This document shows, piece after piece, positions 42,476 through 51,417 of a stretch of 64,000 nt of DNA. The stretch is from Mycoplasma sp. (GTDB lineage Bacteria > Bacillota_I > Bacilli_A > Mycoplasmatales > Metamycoplasmataceae). Each line of letters begins with the position of its first letter. Position 1 is the stretch's first letter. Position numbers and translations under genes: made by a program. The notes below the pieces were generated by a model. That model did no database searches, had not been told where the DNA came from, and worked only from the letters and a program-made list of their open reading frames with translations. The stretch covers positions 124,001 through 188,000 of the forward strand of contig JAMPIX010000001.1 in the NCBI GenBank assembly GCA_024721275.1, in the 5' to 3' direction.

Positions 42476-42476
42476 T
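42471..42476 (+). promoter_or_regulatory. uvrC -10 box, predicted leaderless
   Basis: TATAAT, with six bases to ATG 42483. It overlaps the last codons and stop of ftsK (TAA 42473-42475). Confidence 0.5.
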
Positions 42477-42482
42477 TAATAT

Positions 42483-44153
42483 ATGGATATAGAAAAATTA
42501 AATGATGTACCTAAATCTCCAGGTGTATATTTGTGAAAAAACAAATATAAAGACATTATTTATATCGGCAAAGCAAAAAATTTATTTTTAAGAATGAGAC
42601 AATATTTTCAAAAAGTAAATAACAATAGAACATCTAAATTAGTTTCAGAAATTGATAATTTTGAATACATAATAACTAAAAATGAAAAAGATGCATTAAT
42701 TCTTGAAAGAAATTTAATAACTAAAAATAAACCAAGATACAATGTTCTATTAACTGATGATAAAAGGTATCCATATATTCGAATTAAATTTAATAAAACT
42801 TTAGATATAAAAATAGTTAGAAAATATAAAAAAGAGAGCGCTGAATATTTTGGACCATTTCCTAATGGGTATGGTGCATGAAATGTTTATAAGTTATTAG
42901 TTAGATTAACTCAATATAAAAACGGACTTCCATATAATGATTTAAATGATTATGAACATTGAAAAAGATCTTATGAATTGTGCCATGAAATTTTAAAACC
43001 AACTAATCAAAAATTTAAAAAAAATCTTGAAAAGAAAATGTATGAAGCGGCTGAAAAATTTCAATATGAAATAGCTAATGACTTAAAAGAAACAATAAAA
43101 TCATTGGACTTCTATATTGAACAAAGTTATGTGGATATGACAAATCAAGATGATTTTGATGTTCTAGGTATAGTATCAAAAAATGATTATCTTTCTGTTT
43201 CGATTATGGTTTATAGAAATGGAAAACTTTTATCAAAAATAGATAAAGTAGTAAAACTTTACAACAATATTGATGAAGTTGTATCACAATTTATAAATCA
43301 ATATTATTCAATCAATTTTAAACCAACATATATTTTATTGAGTGATGAATTCGGAATTGATGAAGAAATATTTGATTTTAAAATAATCAAGCCAATAAAA
43401 GGTAATAAAAAGAAGATTTTAGAAGTTGCTGAAAATAATGCGAAAGATAATATTGATAAAAAATTACAAAAATTTATTAGACTTGAAGAAAGAACAATTA
43501 ATGCTATTTCTTCATTACAAACAATACTAAAATTAAAAAATCTTTATCATATTGCAATGATTGATAATTCGCATTTTAATAATTTACTTCCCATATCTGT
43601 TATTGTTTCATATAAAAATGGTGTTAAACAAAAATCGGAATATTTAAAATTTAATTTAAAAGAAGCTGGAGGCGATACTAAATATATGTCTCAGGCTTTA
43701 AATAGATATTTAAAGAAAGTTGAAAAATTGCCTGATTTATTTATAGTTGATGGTGGATTACAACAATTAAGTGAAATGAAAAAAGCATTGAAAAATAATA
43801 ATATAAAATTTAATAATATTGCAGCACTTGTAAAAGATGAAAAACACAAAACAAAATCATTGCTAAACTCAGAAGGATATACAGTAAATATAGATAATGA
43901 TAATTTATCGCTTTTTCTTTCTGAAATGCAATTTGAAGTTGATAGATTTGCAAAGTCTCATCAAAGAAAAAGAAGAATTAAATCTTCATTATCTGGAAAG
44001 CTTGATCAAATAAAAGGAATTGGAGATGCTACAATAAATAAATTACTAAATGAATTTGAAACATTCTCAGGAATATATAATGCAACTATAGAAGAGTTAG
44101 AACAAGTAGTTTCAAAGGAAGTAGCTAAAAAAATAAAGGAGACACTTTTATAA
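42483..44153 (+). CDS. uvrC: UvrABC excision nuclease subunit C
   Basis: 556 residues. GIY-YIG endonuclease domain (about 8-90, PGVYLWKNKYKDIIYIGKAKN), UvrB-binding UVR motif (about 175-210, KKMYEAAEKFQYEIANDLKE), RNase-H-like nuclease domain (IAMIDNSHFNN, LFIVDGG), and C-terminal tandem helix-hairpin-helix (QIKGIGDATINKLLNEF). It incises on both sides of DNA lesions. Where most UvrC proteins read DEvHRFA, this one reads EVDRFAKSH, a local change near the catalytic His. TGA Trp codons at 42534, 42879 and 42960. It overlaps the next gene by 1 nt (TAATG). Confidence 0.95.
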
Positions 44154-44623
44154 TGAAAAGAATAATTGTTATATCAGATAATCATGGAGATACAGAAACA
44201 ATGAAAAAAATATTAAATCATGAGAAATATGATTTTGCTGTTCATTGTGGAGATCATCTTATATCTAAAAAAGTAATGAATGAATTATTTGATTATTGAG
44301 TCATGGGAAATAATGATTTTTTTGGAAAAGAAAAATCTGATTTTAATATCAATAATATTAAATTCCATATTGAACATGGTCATCTAATTACTTATAATCT
44401 GCTTAATGAAGAAAAAGTATTAAAAAAAATAAATGATTTAGATTATGATGTTCTTTTATTTGGACATACTCATGTTCCGCAATATTCAAAAAATGCTGAA
44501 AAACATATTTTTAACCCAGGTTCTTGTAGTCTTCCTAGAAATGGATTTGCTACTTATGGAATAATAGAAATTAATAGAAATGAATTAGAATTTCATATTA
44601 AAAATGTTTCTGAGATAACATAA
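44153..44623 (+). CDS. YfcE/MJ0936-type metallophosphoesterase
   Basis: 156 residues. Calcineurin-like metal motifs in order: ISDNHGD (residues 7-13), CGDH, GNND (about 52-55), EHGH and GHTH (about 104-107). It hydrolyses phosphodiester model substrates; the natural substrate is unknown. It follows uvrC with a TAATG overlap, a pairing also found in other mollicutes. TGA Trp codon at 44297. The tRNA-Ser promoter follows. Confidence 0.92.
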
Positions 44624-44634
44624 TAACTTTTTTG

Positions 44635-44643
44635 TGCTAAAAT
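44635..44643 (+). promoter_or_regulatory. Extended -10 for tRNA-Ser
   Basis: TGCTAAAAT (hexamer 44638-44643), 13 nt before the mature tRNA 5' end. Confidence 0.55.
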
Positions 44644-44656
44644 TAAGTAATAATAT

Positions 44657-44749
44657 GGGCAATTACCCAAGTCTGGCTGAAGGGACTGGTCTTGAAAACC
44701 AGCAGGAGCTTAACGGCTCGCGGGGGTTCGAATCCCTCATTGCCCGCCA
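44657..44749 (+). tRNA. tRNA-Ser (anticodon UGA)
   Basis: 93 nt including an encoded CCA. Acceptor GGGCAAT (44657-44663) pairs with ATTGCCC (44739-44745), discriminator G, CCA 44747-44749. The anticodon loop CTTGAAA places TGA at 44693-44695. A long variable arm (GGAGC...GCTCG region) is typical of class II serine tRNAs. T loop TTCGAAT is intact. Confidence 0.97.
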
Positions 44750-44752
44750 TAT

Positions 44753-44784
44753 AAAACAAAGCATTTAATTTTGCTTTGTTTTTT
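44753..44784 (+). terminator. Rho-independent terminator after tRNA-Ser
   Basis: An 11-bp stem AAAACAAAGCA (44753-44763) / TGCTTTGTTTT (44772-44782) with 8-nt loop and T tail. Confidence 0.85.
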
Positions 44785-44825
44785 ATTTATAATTTATATA
44801 TACAAAAACACATTAAGGAGTGAAT

Positions 44826-45287
44826 ATGTCAAAAGAAATAGTTTATATGGCTGGTCCATTATTTACAGAATACGAATTTAAAGCAAGACAAAAAGAGGCG
44901 GAAGTATTACAAAATACTTTTCCGAAATGAGAAATTTTTGCTCCAGTAAATGCACCATTTAATGGAAAAAATCCAACAAACATGGAAATTTTTCAAGGAG
45001 ATAATGAGGCTGTACAAAAATCAACAGTATTTTTAGTTGATTTAAATAATAATGATTCAGGAACAATGATGGAATTAGGTATGGCTGTACAAAAGAAAAT
45101 AAATGGAGAGGATGTTGAAATTGTCGGTTATTTATGAGATTTAAGAATGAATAGACCTCAAGGTGAAGATAAATTTGATAGACCTCTTGGTTTTAATGGA
45201 TTTGTTGTTGGAGGAATTCAAAAATACGGAAAACTATTTGAAAAGTTTGATGATGCACTTGAATATTTAAAAAAGAAATATAAATAA
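44826..45287 (+). CDS. Nucleoside 2-deoxyribosyltransferase family protein
   Basis: 153 residues. It begins SKEIVYMAGPLFTEYEFKARQKE, with AGPLF the nucleotide-binding start of this family. NDSGTMMELGMAVQ (about 72-85) carries the catalytic Glu in the context D-x-G-T-x-x-E-L-G. It exchanges bases between deoxynucleosides, useful for an organism relying on nucleoside salvage. AAGGAG upstream (44815-44820) is a good ribosome site. TGA Trp codons at 44928 and 45135. pth follows after 1 nt. Confidence 0.9.
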
Positions 45288-45288
45288 T

Positions 45289-45846
45289 ATGAAATTAATA
45301 GTTGGCTTAGGAAATCCTGGAGAAAAATATAATGATACAAAACACAATATAGGTTTTACTATAATAGATAAATTGTGTGATGAATTAAATATTAAACTTA
45401 AAAAAGAAAAGTTTAATGGTTATTTCCAAAAGAAAAAAAATTTTATTATTGCTAAACCTCAAACTTTTATGAATTTATCAGGAGAATTTGTATATTCAAT
45501 AGCTGCATATTTTAAAATTGACCCATCAGATATATTAGTAATTCATGATGATCTAGATCTTGAAATAGGTAAAGTAAAAGTTAAAACAACTGGTGGCCAT
45601 GGTGGTCAAAATGGAATCAAAAATATAATTCAACATTTAGGAACACCAAATTTTAATAGAATTAAGTTTGGGATAGGTAGACCAAAAAACAAATCTGAAG
45701 TTGTTAAATATGTTCTTTCAAAATTTAGCACTGCACAAAAAGAAAAGATAAATGAAAGTTTAGATTCGGTTGTTGAATTATTAGTTGAATACTTTAAAAC
45801 ACAAGATTTTAAATTAACATTTAATAAAAAAATAGGGAGTGTATAA
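45289..45846 (+). CDS. pth: Peptidyl-tRNA hydrolase
   Basis: 185 residues. It opens MKLIVGLGNPGEKYNDTKHNIGF with the catalytic His20, then AKPQTFMNLSGE and VIHDDLDLEIGKVKVK...GGHGGQNGIKNI. It recycles peptidyl-tRNAs released from ribosomes. No Trp/TGA codons. The stop overlaps the GTG start of tilS by 8 nt. The pth-tilS-ftsH order matches Firmicutes except that hprT, usually between tilS and ftsH, is missing. Confidence 0.97.
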   Translation: MKLIVGLGNPGEKYNDTKHNIGFTIIDKLCDELNIKLKKEKFNGYFQKKKNFIIAKPQTFMNLSGEFVYSIAAYFKIDPSDILVIHDDLDLEIGKVKVKTTGGHGGQNGIKNIIQHLGTPNFNRIKFGIGRPKNKSEVVKYVLSKFSTAQKEKINESLDSVVELLVEYFKTQDFKLTFNKKIGSV

Positions 45847-46702
45847 AATTAAGTTATTAGGTATATCTGGTGGACCAGATTCAATGTTTTTATTAAATAA
45901 ATATAAGAAACAAAATATTGTTGTTGCACATATTAATCATAATGAAAGACCGAATACAATTTTTGATCAAAATATTGTTGTAGATTTTTGTAATGAAAAC
46001 AATATTAAATATGAAATTCTAGAAGTTAAAGATAAACATGAAAAAAATTTTCACGATTGAGCAAGAAAGAAAAGATATGAATTTTTTAAAGAAATTTATA
46101 TTAAATATGATTGTACACAATTAGTTTTAGCTCACCATATAGATGATTTTTTAGAAACTGCCTTAATGCAAGTTAAATCTAATAAGAATCCATCATTTTT
46201 TGGAATTAGGAAGAAAAACACATTATACGGAATGGAAATTTATAGACCATTCATAGATTTATGATGAAAAGATGAAATCTTAGATTTTGTTAAAAAAAAT
46301 GATATTAAATATGTGATAGATCCAACAAACGATGATCAAAAATATGATCGTGCAAAAATAAGAAAAGAATTATCAGAATTAACCCATAAAGAAAAGAAAA
46401 GTAGATATTCATGATTTATTAAATCTAATAAGATATTACAAAAAAAGAATAATAAAGTCAATATTTTAATGAAAATGTGAGCGAAAAAAAATTTCTCTGT
46501 TAAATCGTTTTCATCAATGCCTTTTAAAAATGAATTAATATTTAAATATATTCATGATTCAATAGATAATGTTAAGCTTTCATCAAAGAAAATTGAATCA
46601 ATAATTGATTTTATATTAGCCAACAATGGTGGAAAAAAATATGTTTTGAATGATGAAAATTATTTATTAATAAAAAATGGTAAACTTCTTTTTAATGTAT
46701 AA
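45839..46702 (+). CDS. tilS: tRNA(Ile)-lysidine synthase
   Basis: 287 residues from GTG 45839. PP-loop motif SGGPDS (10-15), and LAHHIDDFLETALMQ (about 99-113), the N-type PP-ATPase helix. It modifies C34 of the tRNA-Ile2 anticodon to lysidine, an essential step for reading AUA, a very frequent codon in this AT-rich genome. It lacks the long C-terminal domain of E. coli TilS, as in other mollicutes. Several TGA Trp codons (46058, 46262, 46265, 46412, 46478). GTG was chosen because it overlaps the pth end with a coupled start and yields the canonical N-terminus. Confidence 0.94.
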
Positions 46703-46752
46703 TTTATTATATTTTATTTTAATAAAGAAATTAGATATATGAAGGGGAATAA

Positions 46753-49017
46753 ATGCCAGAAAATAATAACAATAATCAAGATAATAGAAATCAAAATCAA
46801 CCAAACTCACCAAAACAAAAGTTTAATTGAGTTGGATTCGTTTCTATTTTATTAATAATTGGTTTATTAGCAACAGGTATTTGATTTTTCTTTTTAAGAA
46901 GTGATAATAAAAAAACTTTACAACATTTTGAAAAAGAAGTTTATCAAGCTAAGCAAAAAGATGGTCATTTTAAATTAATCTCAGTTTCTGAAGCAACACT
47001 TACATTACACGCTATCTATGAAGCATCTGACGGAACAAAAGATGATTATGTTGTAGGAATAACAACAGATTACGCAAACGAAATAATAGCAAATAAAAAA
47101 ATAGAAATCGAAGGTGGAGCAAATGGTCCTGTTTCAGTTTCAGTTGGGTCAAACATTTTAGGTAATGATGGTGAATTAAGAGCTGAGCCAGTTCCGACAC
47201 CTTCAACAGTATTTAAAGTATTACAATGATTATTCTGAGGAGCACTAATTTTAGGAACTGCCTGAATGATTTATCGTATGGTAAAAATGTCTCAAGGTGG
47301 AGGAATGGGTCTATTCGGACCAAACAATAATAAACATGAACCATTGGCAAAGAAAACAAATAAAAGATTTGACGATATAGCAGGAAATGCAGAAGTTAAA
47401 GAAGAAATAGAAGAATTGGTTGATTATCTAAAAAATCCTGAGCAGTTTAACGCAGCAGGGGCAAGAGTTCCAAAAGGAATTTTATTAGGTGGCCCTCCAG
47501 GTACTGGTAAAACATTAATTGCAAAAGCTACAGCTGGAGAAGCAGATGTTCCTTTCTTCTCAATTTCAGGATCTGAATTTGTTGAAATGTTTGTTGGACT
47601 TGGTGCTTCAAGAGTAAGAAAAATATTTTCTAAAGCTAGAAAAATTTCACCTGCAATAATATTCATAGATGAATTAGATGCTGTCGGAAGAAGCCGTGGT
47701 GGTGCAGGTGGATCAGGTAATGATGAACGTGAACAAACATTAAATCAATTATTAGTTGAAATGGATGGTTTACAAGAAAATTCATCATTATTAATAATCG
47801 CTGCTACAAATAGACCTGAAGTACTTGATAAAGCTTTATTAAGACCTGGTAGATTTGATAGAATAATCACAGTTGGATTACCTGACGTAAAAGAAAGAGA
47901 AGAAATTCTTAGAGTTCATGCGAAAGGTAAAAGACTTCATAAATCTATTTCATTTGAAGCATTAGCAAGAAGAACACCGACATATTCTGGTGCTCAATTA
48001 GAAAATGTAATAAATGAAGCTGCTATTTTATCTGTTAGAGAAAAAACAGATGTTATTATGCCTGAACAAATAGATGAAGCAATTGATAGAGTTATGGCAG
48101 GGCCTGCTAAAAAATCTAGAACTATTTCAAAAGAAGAATTGAAAAGTATTGCATATCATGAAGCAGGACATGCTGTTTTAGGAATAAAAACTCCTAATGG
48201 CGAAAAAGTTAGAAAAATAACGATTGTACCTAGAGGTAATGCAGGTGGATATAATTTAATGACTCCTGAAAAAGAGAAATTTAATCCTACTTTTGAATAT
48301 ATGCAATATTCTATTGCTATAGCAATGGGTGGTAGAGTAGCTGAGGAAATTATGTATGGTAAAAAAGGAATTTCTACAGGTGCTTCAAACGATATTGAAA
48401 AAGCTACAAATGCAGCAAGAGCAATGGTTACACAATGAGGAATGTCATCTCTTGGACCTGTTCAATTATTATCAAATAACGGACCTCAATATTTAACTGG
48501 TGGAGGATTTACTTCAAAACTTTATTCTGAACAACTTGGTTATGAAATTGATAAGGAAATTAGAAGATTAGTTAATGAAGGAGAAGCATTAGCTAAAAAA
48601 GTAATAAAAGAAAATATGCCTTTATTACATAAAATTGTTGAAGTATTACTTGATAGAGAAGTTATAACTGGTGAAGAAATAGATTACATTGCTAAACATT
48701 TAAAAGCTCCTCCACAAATTTCAAAAACTGAAGTAAAAAAAGGTACAAAAAAATCAGTTTCTGATTTAATTGCATCAGTTAAAGAAAAAGAAGTTAAAAA
48801 AATAGCAAAAAAAGCAAATGAAAAAAAAGCTAAAGATGAAATTAAAATTGAATCAAAAGCATTAGTTAAAGAAAAAGAAGTTGTTGAATCTAAAGATTCG
48901 GTTAAAGAATTAAAACCAAACAAAACTGCTGAAAAAACAACAAAAACTTCAACAACAAAAGCTCCTTCAAAAAATAAAGATAGCATCAAGAAAGAAAATA
49001 AAGAAGAAGAAAAATAA
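46753..49017 (+). CDS. ftsH: ATP-dependent zinc metalloprotease FtsH
   Basis: 754 residues. Asn/Gln-rich N-terminus, membrane segment about 27-47, extracytoplasmic domain, second membrane segment about 155-175, AAA+ domain with Walker A GPPGTGKT (247-254), Walker B FIDELDAVG, second region of homology NRPEVLDKALLRPGRFDR, and zinc motif HEAGH (469-473). It degrades membrane and regulatory proteins. A Lys/Glu/Ala/Thr-rich tail of about 100 residues (about 656-754) goes beyond the usual C-terminus and looks disordered. AAGGGG (near 46742) is the ribosome site. TGA Trp codons occur in both membrane segments and at 48437. Confidence 0.97.
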
Positions 49018-49019
49018 TT

Positions 49020-49712
49020 GTGTCTTTTAGAAATAAAACAATTAAATTAGTTGAAGAAATATCGAATACTCTAAAAATAGAAAATAATTTTTCAAAATTA
49101 GAAAAATATGTTTCATTAATCGAAGTTGAAAGACAAAAATTCAATTTAACTAGTTTTACTGGAGATAAATTATGAGAAGAAGGGATATATTATTCAATAC
49201 TTCCTTTATGATCTTTTTTTAAAAATAAAGGAAATTTATCACAACTTACACTAGCAGACATAGGTACAGGAGTTGGATTTCCTTCTATTCCGTTTGCAAT
49301 AATTACTGGAATCAATGTGACTGGCATCGATTCAAATACAAAAAGAATGTTATTTTTAAATAAAGTTTCTACTGAAATTAATGCAAATAATATTTCAACA
49401 TTGATAGCAAGAGTTGAAGAAATAAAAACTCAATTTGATTTTGTTACAGCAAGAGCTGTATCAAAATATAAAGTTCTTGTTGAGATTAGCCATCCTATTT
49501 TAAAAATGAATGGAGAAGTACTTTTTTTAAAAGGTCCAAAAGTAGTTCAAGAAATCGAAGATGCTGAATGAATTTCAAAGGAATTAAACATAACAACAAA
49601 AATTATAAACATTAAGGATATTGAACAAAAAGATGTAAATTTATTAGTTTACAAAAAACAAAATGAAACACCTAAAAAGTACCCTAGAAACTGAAAATAT
49701 ATAATAAAATAA
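49020..49712 (+). CDS. rsmG: 16S rRNA (guanine(527)-N(7))-methyltransferase RsmG
   Basis: 230 residues from GTG 49020 (MSFRNKTIKLVEE), 2 nt after the ftsH stop. The SAM site LADIGTGVGFPSIPFAI (about 79-95) is the GidB signature; FNLTS and ARAVSKY are further conserved blocks. It methylates G527 in 16S rRNA. TGA Trp codons at 49170, 49209, 49569 and 49692. No ATG start is in frame nearby, so GTG is chosen; TTG 49018 is in another frame. Confidence 0.93.
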
Positions 49713-49724
49713 TATTATTATATT

Positions 49725-49733
49725 TGATATAAT
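49725..49733 (+). promoter_or_regulatory. Extended -10 placing a start at the ATG of the next gene
   Basis: TGATATAAT matches TGnTATAAT exactly (hexamer 49728-49733). Seven bases downstream is 49740, the A of the ATG, so a fully leaderless mRNA is predicted. Confidence 0.6.
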
Positions 49734-49739
49734 ACATTT

Positions 49740-50177
49740 ATGTTAAATAAGAGAATAACTTTGAAACATAAAAAAACTATATTAAGAAAGTTTATTTTAA
49801 TGTTGAATAATAACTTAGATAAATTATATTTATCTACTAATTCTTTCTCTAATTTATCTTCTCGTAAGATCTATAAAGTTTTAAAAATCATCTTTTATTT
49901 AAATGATAAAAAATACAGTAAAAAAGATTTAAAGTTAATGAGTAAAATTTTTGCAAACATTACATTAGACTTATCTAAAAAAAGAAATGTAAATTTTTTA
50001 TTCAAATCATTATTTAAAAGAAACATTTTAAGTGAACTATTAGAAATAATGTCTAATTCATTTTCACTTAAATCATTAGTTAATTCATTGATAAAAACTG
50101 ATTTTGAGCACAAATTTGATGTTGTACCTACTTTCTTTTCACAATATATAAAGAAAACAATAATTTTTAATATTTAA
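49740..50177 (+). CDS. Hypothetical small basic protein
   Basis: 145 residues, no Trp and no TGA. Very rich in Leu, Lys, Ser, Asn and Phe, with few acidic residues, so strongly basic; predicted helical, with no signal peptide, membrane anchor or motif that I recognise. The extended -10 immediately upstream supports real expression from ATG 49740. The absence of TGA codons means it does not show the usual hallmark of real genes here, but the uninterrupted length and promoter favour coding. An RNA- or DNA-binding role would fit the composition, but this is speculation. The ABC transporter genes follow. Confidence 0.6.
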   Translation: MLNKRITLKHKKTILRKFILMLNNNLDKLYLSTNSFSNLSSRKIYKVLKIIFYLNDKKYSKKDLKLMSKIFANITLDLSKKRNVNFLFKSLFKRNILSELLEIMSNSFSLKSLVNSLIKTDFEHKFDVVPTFFSQYIKKTIIFNI

Positions 50178-50205
50178 TTACATACTATTTTATTTATAAA
50201 AAAAT

Positions 50206-50243
50206 AGAAAGGTATGCATTTTAATAATGCATTATATGTAAAT
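50206..50243 (+). promoter_or_regulatory. Ribosome site and hairpin deciding the ABC gene start
   Basis: AGAAAGG (50206-50212) lies only 1 nt before ATG 50214, too near to serve it, and 31 nt before ATG 50244. Between them ATGCATT (50214-50220) pairs with AATGCAT (50226-50232), a hairpin that would bring the ribosome site closer to ATG 50244. Confidence 0.4.
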
Positions 50244-51413
50244 ATGTCAACAAAAAATAATAAAAAAATTGCTAATAAAAAATATTCAAAAGCAATTCGT
50301 TCTTTAAAAGAAGAAAAAAGAGAAAAAAAGGATTCAGATAGAGAAGATAAAACTATTTTATCTCTTAATATAAAGCATCCTAAAAATAAAATTGATTCAA
50401 ATGAAGATGATTTGAGTGAGAAAGCAAATAAATCTCATCTTGAACTTTTAGCAAAACAAAAAAAAGAATTAGAAAAGATTAATGGTAAAAAAATGGCAGA
50501 ATTATCTGAAGCAAAAGATAAAGAAGTCAAAAAAGAAATTGAAAATAAATATTCACTATTAATTAATGAATTACAAACAAAGCATAAAAAAGAATTAAAA
50601 AAATCAAATGAAAAAATTTCTGCATTAAGAAATAAGAAAAAATATAAAGAAATAAAGAAATTAAATACTTCACCAAAAGGAACTAGAATAATTAAAAATA
50701 GTGCACCAGATGTTTTAATAGACGTAAAAGGAGTAACTAAATCTTATGCAACTAAATCATTTGTATTTAATGCATTAAAGGATGTTTCTCTAGAAATTAA
50801 AAAAGGTGAATTTGTAGTTATTCTTGGTCCATCAGGTTCAGGTAAATCTACATTACTTAATGTTATATCTGGATTAGACAGATCAACATATGGAGATATT
50901 ATTGTAGATAATACTAATATTTCTGCAATTACTGATAGAGAATTAGTTCGTTTTAGAAGAAAAAAAGTTGGTTTTGTTTTCCAATCATATAATTTACTTT
51001 CAACACTGAATGTAAATGACAATGTAGATATTGGAAGAAATCTTCAAATGGATAAAGCTAAAAGAATGCAAATTCCAGAATTGTTAAATAAAATGGGAAT
51101 GGAAAACCAAGGTAAAAAAAGAACTTTTGAACTTTCTGGTGGTCAGCAACAAAGAGTTGCGATCGCGAGAGCTTTAGCTAAATCACCAAATTTATTAATA
51201 GGAGATGAACCTACAGGAGCTCTAGATAGTAAATCAAAAATTGAAGTATTTGAATTGTTTAAAGAAATAAACAAAAAAGGTACAACAATTTTAATAGTTA
51301 CACATAATGAACAAATAGCTAAACTAGCTAATAAAGTAATAAGAATAAAGGATGGGGTAATTGAAAGTGTTATAGTTAATAAAAAACCTGCAAGCGCTTC
51401 AATTTTAGGTTAA
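50214..51413 (+). CDS. ABC transporter ATP-binding protein with N-terminal coiled-coil extension
   Basis: 399 residues from ATG 50214, or 389 from ATG 50244 (MSTKNNKKIANKK), which is the likelier start given the ribosome site. Residues 1-155 are Lys/Glu-rich and predicted coiled coil with no known domain. The ATPase (about 165-395) has Walker A GPSGSGKST (205-213), LSGGQQQR (307-314), Walker B LLIGDEPTGALD and a switch His; it is of the MacB/LolD type. Its partner is surely the giant permease 4 nt downstream. The likely function is force transmission to an extracellular domain or export, not simple import. No TGA codon. Confidence 0.92.
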   Translation: MHFNNALYVNMSTKNNKKIANKKYSKAIRSLKEEKREKKDSDREDKTILSLNIKHPKNKIDSNEDDLSEKANKSHLELLAKQKKELEKINGKKMAELSEAKDKEVKKEIENKYSLLINELQTKHKKELKKSNEKISALRNKKKYKEIKKLNTSPKGTRIIKNSAPDVLIDVKGVTKSYATKSFVFNALKDVSLEIKKGEFVVILGPSGSGKSTLLNVISGLDRSTYGDIIVDNTNISAITDRELVRFRRKKVGFVFQSYNLLSTLNVNDNVDIGRNLQMDKAKRMQIPELLNKMGMENQGKKRTFELSGGQQQRVAIARALAKSPNLLIGDEPTGALDSKSKIEVFELFKEINKKGTTILIVTHNEQIAKLANKVIRIKDGVIESVIVNKKPASASILG

Positions 51414-51417
51414 AAAA

